Part shown: positions 24,771 to 36,584 of the stretch, one piece after another | How positions within the stretch are numbered: position 1 is the stretch's first letter | How the letters are laid out: each line of letters starts with the position of its first letter | From: Austropuccinia psidii | Taxonomy: Eukaryota > Basidiomycota > Pucciniomycetes > Pucciniales > Sphaerophragmiaceae | NCBI GenBank assembly: GCA_023105745.1 | Contig: JALGQZ010000001.1 | Location: 68,776,937-68,840,936 of the forward strand | DNA: 64,000 nucleotides | Direction of reading: 5' to 3' | The notes under the pieces: model-generated | The model's input: the letters and a program-made list of their open reading frames with translations, nothing else | Told to the model about the DNA's origin: nothing | The model's database searches: none | Made by a program: the position numbers and the translations under genes

Positions 24771-26470
24771 TGGAGCCCTGAGGTATATTTTACATACCCA
24801 AATATGCTACAGTTATCTTTAAGGATAAATTTTGAGCTATGTATAACCCATGAGTCATGCATATATTCAAAATTAATCATTTTTGATTCCAAAAAATATG
24901 AATAACCTTTTTGTGAGTCAGTAAATCCATGTATTTGAGGCCAGATTTGGATTCTACACCAAAATTCACCTATAATAGCTCCATAGAGTGAATAAGCTCA
25001 TATCAACTCTTTGAGGTGGTAATTTGGAAGATACTTCAATACCACATAAATGATCTGTGAAAAGTTTTGTTTTTCTCAATTTCACACCAAAATAATGGGA
25101 ATGTGAGAAATCCCATGTTACATATAGACTAAGAATAGTGTTATGCATGTTTTTGGCACTTAATATTATGGTATTCTTACATGCACGTTTGATACACCCA
25201 TAGTGGATATCCTAGTTTAAGCTTGAATTTCTATTTTTGACATGAAAAATAGTCAAGGGGGACAAAAGACATCAAAGAGAGCCAGGGTACCCAACTTCTG
25301 AGGCCTCTGAGGCGTGAAAAGCTACAAATATTGGATCCTTGGCTTATATTAGCTCAATTAATAAACTAAAACCTTTTGGAAAAAAATAACCTGCTATTTT
25401 GACGTGCCAAGGAGGTAAAGAGCAACTTAGACTCCTGTAGCCATGCCAATTCTTGATTAGTTTCCATGGATAAGCCCAAAAAGAGTAATCAAGAAACCTT
25501 TTTGACTAGTATCCATTGATTTACCTCATAGCAACCAGCCATATCCTGCTATTTGCAATTCTACATAGAAATGAGGTAAAAACTTCAAAAATTCAGTGAA
25601 AATACAGTTCTTAATAATATTTCTGAAACTTTGAGGACCAATTAATAACCTTATAATTCATATAAAAACCAAAAAGAATTATATTTTTAGATGGAAAAAT
25701 AAGAGTTTTACTTACAGTCCATATTTGAAGATTCCACATGAAACACAGAATCTTTAAAAATTTACAGAAAATACATTCTGTGATTAAAAATCCAAAAAAA
25801 ATTGATAACTTTGACAATGAAATGATTATTTTGGAATAAAAGAATATTTAAAGTTGTTACTCCTTTTATTCTTAACCATAAAAGGGTTGGTAGTCACATA
25901 AAAGCCTCAATTAAGTAATTATGATAATCTTACATGACAACAGATGATTCAATTAATAATCCAAAACTTTTTGTTGTTTTCTCACTCACTGGTTTTTCAG
26001 TTTGCTTCATGGCACACCTCTGTGAGCTGTGTTAGACTTAAAAGAGGCTTCCTCTTGCTGTTTTTTCAAAATCATCTTATTATCCAATTATATCATTGTT
26101 ACCAACAAGTAAGTATTAGTTAAATTTTTCTGGAGTGTTTTATTCTTTCAGAATAAATCTAAAAAGATACCAAATCATAGAAATCAACTTTATATTGCTG
26201 TAATACTGTTATAGATCAATTTTGATTCCTTAAATACACAATTTATCTGCCAAATCTCTCTACCATATTCTTTCCAAGGTTCGCTGAATATTGGTGAGTG
26301 ATTTATTATTAATTCTTGAATTTTTTCTTTAGTATCTGTTTTCTTCAAGAATTATAATTATAATAATTCTTGCAAAAGATCAATATATATTAAAATAATT
26401 TTATTATTTAAATACTTCTTGTAATTGATTCTTGTAGAGAATTAATGCTTACTTTTATATACACTAGTAG
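24771..26470 (+). repeat. Solo LTR Q, left part
   Basis: Plus-oriented family I LTR beginning TTGGAGCCCTGAGGTATATTTT, which aligns with the TGTGAGCCTTGACATATATTTT start of the F LTR. It is the inverted counterpart of 26471-28368. It is interrupted by element F and ends at 38645. There is no primer site after it and no purine tract before it, hence a solo LTR. No clear target duplication was seen. Confidence 0.75.
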
Positions 26471-28368
26471 TGTAAGATGTGTCTATAAAACTGTTGATAA
26501 TATTACTATTAATCAACAGTACTATGACTGCTCCTACAAAATATAATAATAAATATTACTATACCCACAATTAAATAATGTAAAATTATTTCTTTTACGT
26601 GTTATGCACTACTAGTGATCATAACAGTAAGGAGTAATTGTTTACAAGAATCAATTACAAGAAGAATTGATTAATAAAATCTTCTTTTATTAAAATAATA
26701 AAATTATTTTAATATATCATTATCTTTTCAAAGAATAATTATAAATGGAATCCTTGAAGAAAACTATTACCAGAGAAAAACTTTAAGAATTATGATAAAT
26801 CACTCACTATTAATCCAATAAACCTTTTAGAAGATGATAGTAGGGAGATTAGACATAGAATTCTGGATTTTAATGGATCAAAATTGATTTATAACAATAA
26901 TACAACAATATATAGTTGATTTCTATGACTTTGCATCTTTATGATTGATTTCTGAAAGAATAAAATACTCAAGAAAAGATTTACTAATCCTTACTTGTTG
27001 GTACTAAAGGTATAATTGAATAATGTGATGATTTTGAAAAAATAGCAAAAGGAAGCCTCTTTTAAGTCTAAGACAGCTCACAGAGGCGTTCCATGGAGCA
27101 AAATGAAAAACCAGTGAGTGAGAAAACAACAAAACCTTTTGGATTATTAATTGAATCATCTGTTGTCATGTAAGATTATCATAATTACTTAATTGAGGCT
27201 TTTATGTGACTACCAACCCATTTATGGTTAAGAATAAAAGGAGTAACAACTGTAAATTTTCTTTCATTTCAAAATAATCATTTATTTGTCAAAGTTATTA
27301 ATGTGATTGGAATTTTCATCACATAATGTATTTTCTGTAAATTTTTAAAGATTCTGTGTCTCACGTGGAATCTTCAAAAATGGACTGTAAATAAAGCTTC
27401 CAGTTTTACATATTAAAATATAATTCTTTTTTGTTTTTATTTGAACCATACAGTTGTTAATTGGTCCTGAAAGCTCAGACACATTCACCAAGAATTGTAT
27501 TTTTAATAAATTTTTGAAGTTTTTACCTCATTTCTATGTAGAATTGCAAATAGCAGTATATGGCTGGTTGCTATGAGGTAAATCAATGGATACTAGTCAA
27601 AAAAGTATTTTAATTACTCTTGGGGGTTTATCCATCGAAATTCATTAATAATTGACATGGCTGAAGGAGTCTAAGTTGCTCTTTACCTCCTTGGCACGTC
27701 AAAATAGCAGGTTATTTGCTATTTTCCTATGATTCACTGAAGTTGTAACATGGTAACCAAGTTCCCAAAAGGTTTTAGTTTACTGATCGGGCTAAGATGA
27801 GCCATGAATCCAAGCTTTAGAGCTGTTGACGCCTCAGAGGCCTCAGAAGCTGGGTAACCTGGCTCTCTTTGATGTCTTTTGTCCCCCTTGACTATTTTTC
27901 ATGTCAAAAATAGAAATTCAAGCTTCAAGATATCCACTATGGGTGTACCAAAAGTGTAAGTAAGAATGCCATAATATTAAGTGCCACAAACATGCATAAC
28001 ACTATTCTTAGTGTATATGTAACATGGGATTTCTCACATTCCATTATTTTGGTGTGAAATTGAGAAAAACAAGAATTTTCATGGATTGTTTATGTGGTAT
28101 TGAAGTATTTTCCATATTACCACCTCAAAGAGTTGATTTGAGCTTATTCACTCTATGGAGCTACCCTGGGTGAAAATTTGTGTAGAATCCAAATCTTGCC
28201 TTAAATCCATGGATTTACTTACTCAATAAAAAGCTATTTATCTTTTCTGAAAACAAAAATGATCAATTTTGAATTTATGCATGACTTATGGGTTATGCAT
28301 AGTTCAGAACTTATTTTTAAGGTAATTGTGGCCTATTTGGGTATGTAAAATATACCTCGAAACTCAGA
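26471..28368 (-). repeat. 3' LTR of element F
   Basis: 1898 bp. The plus-strand left end TGTAAGATGTGTC is the CTTACA terminus. The right end (AACTCAGA) is the start TGTGAG, now TCTGAG. The adjoining CGGAGGGAA (minus strand) is a purine tract remnant. It matches 36585-38497. Confidence 0.9.
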
Positions 28369-28508
28369 TTCCCTCCGACAAAAAACATTTTACTACAATT
28401 TTATGAATGGTAAAAAGAAGAAAATGGCCCCAAAGGGGGTTAATGTACTCTGTCCAACCTCTTTCTATTACCCAGATCAAGTAATTTAAAGCACATTTGT
28501 AGACATAT

Positions 28509-31500
28509 TCAGGCTTGTGGCCTTCTTGCATGTCTAAATCTTCTTAAGAGCTTATATGAGGCAGGTATTTCTGATTCTGCCAGCCATTCATCTTCATGTA
28601 CTGGGTTCCTATATCTGACAAGATATTCTCTTTGATTTTTACCCCTAAGTATCATTTCTTCTATGACTTTCTTTATCTTTCTGCATTCACTCTGTTCCAC
28701 TGGTGGTACAGTCAAAGGAGTTGGGTTCCTTAAAGGAAACAATTCTTTGTCAGCTGATTGATAAGGCTTTATCAAGCTGACTGGAAAAGTGGGGTGTTTA
28801 TTTTCCAATTCACCACTCAATTCCACTTGAACTGCATTGGTTCCATGTAAGGCAACAATAATAAAAAGGTCCTACATAAGAATATTTAATTTTCTTTGGG
28901 CCTTTGATATTATTCAAATTCAAGGTTGAAACTAGAACCAAGTCCCCTACTTTGAAGTCTGGTACTTTGTGACCCTTGTCCCACTTGTGTTTTGCATAGT
29001 CAAAAGCGTCATTTATACTCTGTTTTGCATGATGTTTCACTTTATCAAGCATTATCTTGAAGCTGGAAGCTGTAAGATGAATGTCAATCAAGTCGTTCCT
29101 CAGTGTGTCTGCTGGGAGTCTTGGATTCCATCGTTTTTGTAACATAGCAGGAGTTTGGCCTGTAGAAGAATTGACTGATGTCTTATATACCAATTACAAT
29201 GCAGGTATCACAGTGCACCAGTCATGGGTAAAGCCATCTCAGTTTTTGAATTCTAACCCATAAGCACAAAATATCCTGATCATGTCCTCTAGAGTTTGAA
29301 TCATTCTTTCTGCCAATCCATCTGTTTGAGGGTGATATGCTGTTGAGAATGATAACTTGGTCCCAAACAATCTGTGAAGATTAGTCCAAAGTGCAGATGT
29401 GAATTTGGGATCTCTGTAGCTTATAATGTTCTTAAATAACCCTGTATGAGAAATAACTCTACTCCATAAAAGAAGAGCTTTATCCATAGCAGTGTCATCT
29501 TTATGACATGGTAAGAATACGGGAGTTTTGGTAAATCTGTCTATAGTGACTAAACAAGCATCATAACCTTTGTCACCACTTGGAGGAAGTTCTGTGACCC
29601 AATCCATGTGAACAACTTTCCAAGGGGATTTTGGTTCTTGAATATGGATCATAAGTCCAAATTTCTTGCCTGTACTCCTGTTTGCTTTTTGGCATCTGTC
29701 ACAGGTATGGAAATATTCAATAGTCTCTTTTCTCCAAGATGGCCACCATGCACAGTTCTTTACTTTTTCAAGTGTTCTGTCTTCTGACAGGTTTTCAGAG
29801 TAGATGCTATCATGGCATTCATGAAGAATGGTGTTGATAAGCAGTCTGATACAAAATTTCATTACACAAGAATGTTTGGTTGTGTGGTAAATTATTCCAT
29901 CAAACAAGTGAAATCTTCCTTCAGAATAGGAATTTTTCCAAACTTCATCTAGTGCATTGACTTAAGCTGTATCTTTGTGGTTTTTATCTCATAAGGAAGT
30001 CAAGAGAATGCAATTCTTGTCTTGTTAATAAGATTCTCTGAATTCTTCAAAGAAGCCAGTCACAATATCAGTTATGTTAATTCCCTCAATTGGAATATGT
30101 GGTTCTGCTTCCAAAGGTACATAAGCTGGGTTATCACGAGTATTGGATAATTCCAATCTGCTAAGTCCATCAGCATTCTTGTGAATGTTTCCTGCTTTAT
30201 GAACTATAGTCATGGTGCCTCTATATTCTTGGATGGATATTTGCCATCTCAACATATGTCTGTTGGGAGTTTTAATGTTAAGAATTGATTTCATGGCATT
30301 ACAGTCAGTTATCACCTCAAAAACACTGCCATCAAGAAAACAGTGTAATGTCTCAATGGCCCATACCAAACATAAACATTCCATCTGGCTTGCACTATAT
30401 CTGGCTTCTGTTGGTTTTATTTGTCTTGAGATGTAACAGACTGGTCCTTTTGTAGGTTTCTCATCAATAATCTGGACTTGATGTAGGGTTTCCCCTAATC
30501 CATCTCCACATGCATAAATGTAAAATTTAAAAGGTATATTCCAGTCAGGCATGAGGAGTAAAGGTTCTTCTGTAAGAGCTTTCCTTATCTTCTCATAAGC
30601 TTTAATTCTCTCCTGTGTCATCTCAAATACTGTTTGCTGATCACATATTCTATACAGTGACTTGGCTAGAATTGAAAAGTCTTTCAAATGTTGCCTATAA
30701 TAACTGGAAAATCCTTTAAAAGACATCATTTCTTTTTCATTCTGGGGTATTGGCTGAAATAACACTGCTGCAACTTTATTTTTTTCAATACCCAAGCTTA
30801 ACCCAGAAACAATATGTCCTAATGCTTTGAGTTATTCAAACCAAAATTGCATTTCTTGAGTGAAATTTTCATATTCACCTCTGCAACTTTGTGAAGCACT
30901 CTTTCAAGTCTTTCAAGGTGCAAAGACCATGAATCAGAACATATGATGATATCAACAATATAAATGATAAGCCATCCTTCAGATAATTCTGTGGGGAAGA
31001 TGGTATTAATCATTCTTTGATAATGAGATGGTACATTTTTGATACCAAATGGAATTCTAAGATACTCATAAATACCACACTGATTGATAATTCTAATTTA
31101 TTTATTAGCTTTAGGCGTTAAAAACCTTTGGTTAAAGCCTTTCTATGCATCCATTGATGTTATATACTTGGCTTTAGACAATTGGGTCAAGGTTTCTTGA
31201 ATTCTAGGAATTGGATACCTATCTGGAACTTTGTAGGTATTCAATGCTCTCAAATCTCCAACCATCCTTGATTTATCATTATGCCAAGAAATAATAACAG
31301 GTTTTTTCACTTCAACGTCTTCATTATGGCCTAATTTCCTTAGTGCACCAAGTTGGATCAACTCTTGGATATGTTTTTCCAAGGATTCTCTAGCTCTGGG
31401 ACTGGCTGGATAAGCTGGCCTTCCAAGTACTGGAGGATATGGTCTGTCAATATCAATAGTAATATCAACTTCATGCCCTTTTATAGCGCCTAATGGTTCA

Positions 31501-33275
31501 TTATCAGAGGCAAATGAATTATTATATCTGTATAAAATATCAATAAGTTCATGTCTCATCTTTAGTGACAATGATGGATTAATTTTTGCTTCAACAAGTT
31601 GATTAGCCACAAATTCTACCTTATAAATATCTTTCTTAGAACATATTATTGATATTTGTTTTGGAATATTGGAAAAAGAAAATTTTTGTCTTTTGTTTTC
31701 TTCAATTGTGAAATATCTGTCTTTATAGTTATTGATGTCAATACCATAAATATTCAAGTAATCATTTCCAAGAATGATGTGCTGAGATGTGCAATTGCCT
31801 ATTACTACAATCTCAGTATTCATTCTAACACTTCCTGCTGGGTGTGGAAATAAAAGATTAGTGTCTAACATACCCAAAGGGTACATATTATTACTGGAAC
31901 TACTAAACCTTACACCCTCTATTGATAATAGATGATTTTTCCATCCAGGGAGTATGGCTTGAAGATAATCTTTGCCTACACAAGTACAAAATGCCCCTGT
32001 ATCCAAATTCACTTTGGCTTCAATATCATTCATCAGGATTGATGTGATACAAGATGCTCCAGCAGCGTGTCCTTTACCTCTAGCAGGTTTGGCTTTACAC
32101 ATTCTGGCATCTTCAATATTTATCAGGTTATTACAATCCTTATGGACTGTGGCAAGTGAGTATGGACTTCTGTGACCTCAAAGAAAGCTGTAATGTTTTC
32201 AATGGGATAGTCCTCTACTGGTGTATTCTCAGAGACTGCAGAATCTAGGTCAGATTCTTCTTTCTCTTCAGTACACTGAACTTCTTCAATGACTTGAACT
32301 TCATTTATTTTTGTCTTTTTGGTGCAAGTGTTGGCTAAATGTGAAGTGCTTCCACATTTATGACACTTCAAGACAGGTCTTTCAGGTCTTCTGTCCTCTC
32401 TTGAAATATTTGGGACAATGTTGGACTTTATGGGAATTTTAGTCCAAGTATTACCAATTCTTGTTCTGGTAATGATATCTTCCATTGCATTAATGTAGTC
32501 TTCTGTTGAACAGGGTTCTACACATCTGCACTTGCTAGCATGCTCCAGTTCTCCACATTTTCTTAATATTCTCATATTAATCATAGTGTCAGACATATCT
32601 GGGTGCAAAGCAGATAATCTGTCTTTTTGCTTGAGGAACCAAGTAAGTGGTTTATCTTTTTCTGAATTAAGAATGGCACTTTTAAAAGCATTCTGCATTT
32701 AAACCTCCAAGAATTCTTGGCCCATTTGGTGATCATTTCAGATTTCCACCAAGACCAATTATGTTTTCCATGATCTTGTCTCATCTTGTAATACCATTTC
32801 TTTGCAGTTCTGGTAAAAAGAGAGTGTAATTTGCCCACTAAAGTTTCATCAGGTATGTGAAAATCTTCTTGCAACATATCAATAGCTCTGATGAACTCAA
32901 GATGGTTTAATTCATATTCACCAGAGAATGTTGGCCATTCGTCAAACTTGGGAATATCTTTTGCAGAGATAACATTTTCTTCTAAGAATGGGGCCAAACT
33001 TCCTTTAAGAGAAAGCGTTTCTTCAGTTAAAGGTGTAGAATGTCTTGGAATATGTGGTTCATAATTCTTATGAATTTCTTCTACATTTCAAATGATTTAA
33101 TTCTTTAGCTTCTGCCTTTCAGTGTCACTATTTGCCAAATGTGTGGCAAACTGATTGGTATTTTTAGTTATTTCTAAGAAATGATCTTTCAGAATTCTAA
33201 ATTTATCCTTAATGTTTAAAATGGAAAGATCTTCCATTTCATCATTTTGAGCTTTAAACTTACTCAATTCTGTCA
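28509..33275 (-). pseudogene. gag (C-terminal part) and pol of element F, broken
   Basis: Long minus-strand pieces in order of translation: Gag coiled-coil part (33275-32998), capsid-like Gag (32997-32581), Gag end with CCHC knuckle CHKCGSTSHLANTC (32698-32123), and protease with LDTGAF plus RT start (32102-31143). RT palm follows (31013-30819), then RT end and RNase H (30795-30025), integrase zinc finger and core (29907-29239), integrase C-terminal part (29193-28810) and chromodomain-like tail with REYLVRYRNP (28826-28509). Besides frameshifts, two catalytic residues are changed. RT YIDD reads YIVD (codon 30956-30954), and the second integrase Asp is Tyr (codon 29418-29416, SYRDPKF instead of SDRDPKF). 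The protease keeps Asp-Thr-Gly. Confidence 0.93.
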
Positions 33276-33280
33276 CATGT

Positions 33281-35084
33281 TGTAAGGTGTGGATATGAAA
33301 CTTTGATTAAAAATCAAGTACTTTTCCTGTCCTCAAAATTTGTATAAGGTAAAAATCAATTAAAAATAGTAAGAAATATTTTTTTGAGGAGAAAAAATGC
33401 CAATTTTATTGCTTATGACTTTATTAGTATAAAGCAATAATATTATGAAGATTTATTGTTTTACCAACAATAAAAATTTATCCAAAAATACTCTACAAGA
33501 GATATTTAAGGCTACAAAAGAAATTTCTTCAAGAGAAATTTCAATTGGAATGAATTGAGCAAAGAGCTGCAAGCAATTAATTAAAGAAAAAAGTCTTTAA
33601 AAAGAATATTAAAGAGAAAACACACCCAAAAGTGACCAGAGTGAATTTGGAAACAAAGAGACAAAGTTTACAGTGATGAAAGATGCTTTAATTCACTTTT
33701 GGGGTGGTTCAGGGGTAAAAATGATTATAAGAGTTACAAAAAATGATCATAATTATTTTTTCACGTGGTTAAAAGGTTTAAAATGATTTAAAAAAGGTGG
33801 TTGGAATATCTTATTGATTGGTTTAACAATTTTTAAACTAATTATAAAAGGAAAAGATTCTAACATGAAGAGAAAAGTGGGGCAAAGAAGACATTCTTTT
33901 ATAGCCATCAATTTTCTTACTCCAAAAGTAAAATCTACTCTTGTCAGTCGTCAAAAACAGTCTGACAACAGAAAAGCCAATTATGGCATCATTGAGCCCT
34001 GGTTTAGACCAAAAAAAGGCTGGTTTAAGCCATTTTTAGCCATTTTAGACCCTTAAATCAGCCATTACTATAGCAAAACCTGGTCTAAAGCCTTGAAAAC
34101 ACGTCAGAATGTGTGTAAGAGACGTAGAAACCAGTTAAAACTGTTTTTACTATGATTGTTTTATCTTAAGGGTAGTTTTACCCTCTTGGCAACAGCTAAA
34201 ATTACCCCAGTTGGTATCAAAACCTCATCATCAATTGAGTCCACAGACCCTGTAACTCAATTACAGGCCAAAAGTGATGAATGTTTGCATGAATTTTGAC
34301 ATCACACGCCTGTTAGCAAGGATTTTGGGGGTCTAGCTCCCCCTTAGAGCTGGAGTTCCTTTTCCCCCCCAAATTTAATCTTTCCAATTTATTTTTCCTT
34401 TAATTCCTCATCATATTTTATACTTATAATTTACATATGCAATTCAATTGAGTTGTACAGTTCAATACAGTAATAATTGATACCTCATACATAAATCAAA
34501 GTTCACTCATGTAATACACGCACACATTTTGACATTTCCATTGAATTCAATTGAAAATACTTTAATTCCTCATAACTTCTAAAATATACACAACACCTCA
34601 ATTTTAACACAAATTTTGGTGATTAACACTAAATGTGATTTGAATTGAATTAAAGTTTTGAGGATTTTCAATTTTCATACAGAAAATACTAAAAACTTAA
34701 TTTAAGCTTATTTGGAGTTGAGCTACAAAATTTTCACTCAGAGGTGACCCCACCTCATTTTTTAGGAGGAATCCCATGGTGAAATAATTTTTATATGTTT
34801 ATTTATTGGATAAAAAGCTATAATAATTTTAACTCAGATTTCTTCCAAATTTATTTATTTTTTTACAATTTTGTTAAAAATTCATTTCTACTTAATTTTT
34901 TCAAGTATAAATGTAATTTTATGATTTCAAAATTTAATGTAATTTTATTTTTAAATTGTAATTAAATTTTTAATTGTGAATATAATTTTATATTTATATT
35001 TTGATTTTCATTTTAATAATATAAATAAATTTATCTTATTTATATTTATATGTTAATTTTGTATTTGTGGTCTTTGGGTATACA
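33281..35084 (-). repeat. Solo LTR R, nested in gag of element F
   Basis: A single B-type LTR (1804 bp, minus orientation) with perfect target duplications CATGT at 33276-33280 and 35085-35089. It contains the TATA block (33896-33903). Its first bases read TGTATACCC where B has TGT, 21 more bases, then ATACCC, so it lacks 21 bp immediately after TGT. No internal region remains, as expected after recombination between two LTRs. Confidence 0.92.
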
Positions 35085-35089
35085 CATGT

Positions 35090-36034
35090 ATTGGTAATTG
35101 AATCAAATCTGAAATTTGTCAACTGATACCATGCAGTATACTTGTCATTTCTTTTCAATTCACTTATTTCCAATATTATTTTATTCAACTTTGCATCAAA
35201 TTTTCCAAGTTCTACATCAATACAAGATTTAACAAAGTGTATTTCATCTATTATTTGCATGGAAAAGTCCTGTTCATCCTATCCTTCTCTTTGGCTGTGA
35301 ATTTCATAAGAGTCCTGGCCATATTGAAGACACTGTCCACAGCTGAAGGCTCCAATTTGAGAATCCTGTACCCTTGTGGGTAAGTTCTGTTCCAATTGGC
35401 TTTGCCTTTTCCCTTGCCTTGATGGTTCTTGGGACCTTTCTGCTTCTTCTGAGGTCCTTTGTGCTTGTCTTTGGACACTTCTGGAGCTGGTTTGGAGCTG
35501 GTAAACACCACTGGGCCTTCTGTCTTCAAAGCTGGAGTCATTTCCAACTCCTTCTTCTGGTCTATGGATAAAAGACTTTGGTTCTTCAACCAATTCTTTA
35601 TCTTTTTTACTTTTTCTTTGAAAGACAATGGTCTCCAACCCCCTAAGGGTTCTATGGTCTTCTCCTGACCCAGAAAGCTCTTGATGTGTAAGTAGGAGTT
35701 CATGGCCCCCTGCCAAAGGCTTGGGCATATTTCCCACTCCTCTTCTTTGGCTTCTCTGAACCAATTTTTGTATTGGAATTGATAAATTTCTATTGCTTCC
35801 ACTTGAAAGTGGTTCAGCCCTTAAAATATTATCATTAAATAGTCCAGATTTAGAATTCATGTCAAATTTTGTGGGTACAGACCTTGGGGAATGGGGGGAA
35901 ACTCTGGCATCCTCCATATGTGTCTTTCTTGAGGAAGATTTGACACTTATGGATTTGGTCTTGCCTCTTCCTTGTCCACATTCATTTTGTTGGACAGAAT
36001 ACTTGCTTCCATTTCTGGTATGCACCATTTTCAC
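35090..36034 (-). pseudogene. gag N-terminal part of element F
   Basis: Main-frame ORF 36034-35279 begins MKMVHTRNGSKYS; by comparison with B ([11 protein letters not shown]) the natural start is the second ATG at 36028. It is rich in Ser, Arg, Glu, Gly and Gln, which suggests that this frame is the less constrained of the two. It continues after a frameshift in 35260-35090 (coiled-coil part with ELGKFDAKLNKI), where solo LTR R interrupts it. Confidence 0.85.
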
Positions 36035-36270
36035 ATCAATTCAAGATAAAATAAGAATTGAAAACAGAAAACACACACCTTTTGGTGGTTGTTTGGATTG
36101 TTCTGTCTTGAACAAAGTGCCTCTTTTACCAATTTGCACTTCAATACTGTCTTCAGATTCTGGACTGGTAATGTATCTCTTACTTAGTCTGTTACCAGCT
36201 GCACATTATTTGATCAAAGACACTAGAGAAAAATTGATAAAAGAAAAATTATTTTTTATACTTTTAAGAT
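35251..36270 (-). pseudogene. Alternative-frame spliced ORF of element F (homolog of the B accessory protein)
   Basis: The +1 frame is open at 35802-35251 and encodes a 183-codon piece sharing LW..AMNSYL..KSFLG, GGWRPL, YPQGYRILK and VFNMARTLM with B. Upstream, a 64-nt intron-like segment (36078-36015) has GTGTGT at its start and CATACCAG at its end. The gag ATG (36028) again lies 14 nt before the 3' splice site. An upstream reading frame (about 36200-36079, with SPESEDSIEVQIGK) would be exon 1 and joins in the same phase as in B. Stops in exon 2 (for example a TAA about 65 nt after the acceptor) and upstream of exon 1 show this copy is dead. Confidence 0.55.
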
Positions 36271-36584
36271 ATTTTTGAGATTTTTTATATAAATTTTTTA
36301 TTTTTTAATATTAAAAAAATTAAAATTTGAGATTTTGAATCAAAATTCATTTAGCTTAACCCAAAGAATAATTTTATAAGCTTTTGTATGTGAAAAAGCC
36401 ATGTGTAAAAAAAGTATAAAATTAAACCAAACTCCTCAGTGAAAAATATTTTAAGAAAATTTGAAAAATAAAAATAACTTTAATTTCAAATTGAAAAAAA
36501 AAATTATTAAATTAATATATTTTTGAACTTAAAAATATATTAATTAAGGGTACAAGGTTCAAAAAACACGGCCAGGCCCCCAAA
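36079..36584 (-). other. Leader and primer site of element F
   Basis: Between the 5' LTR and gag. Directly after the LTR (minus strand, 36584 leftward) comes TTTGGGGGCCTGGCCGTG, the counterpart of the B primer site. The rest is A+T rich, with TTTTCTCTAG before TGTCT near 36220, matching the TTTTAG-TGTCT acceptor-like site of B. Confidence 0.65.

Noticed and set aside
35793..36278. Plus-strand ORF of 161 codons opposite gag of F
   Set aside because: Lies opposite the dual-coding gag region. Apparent hydrophobic stretches come from the complement of charged codons.
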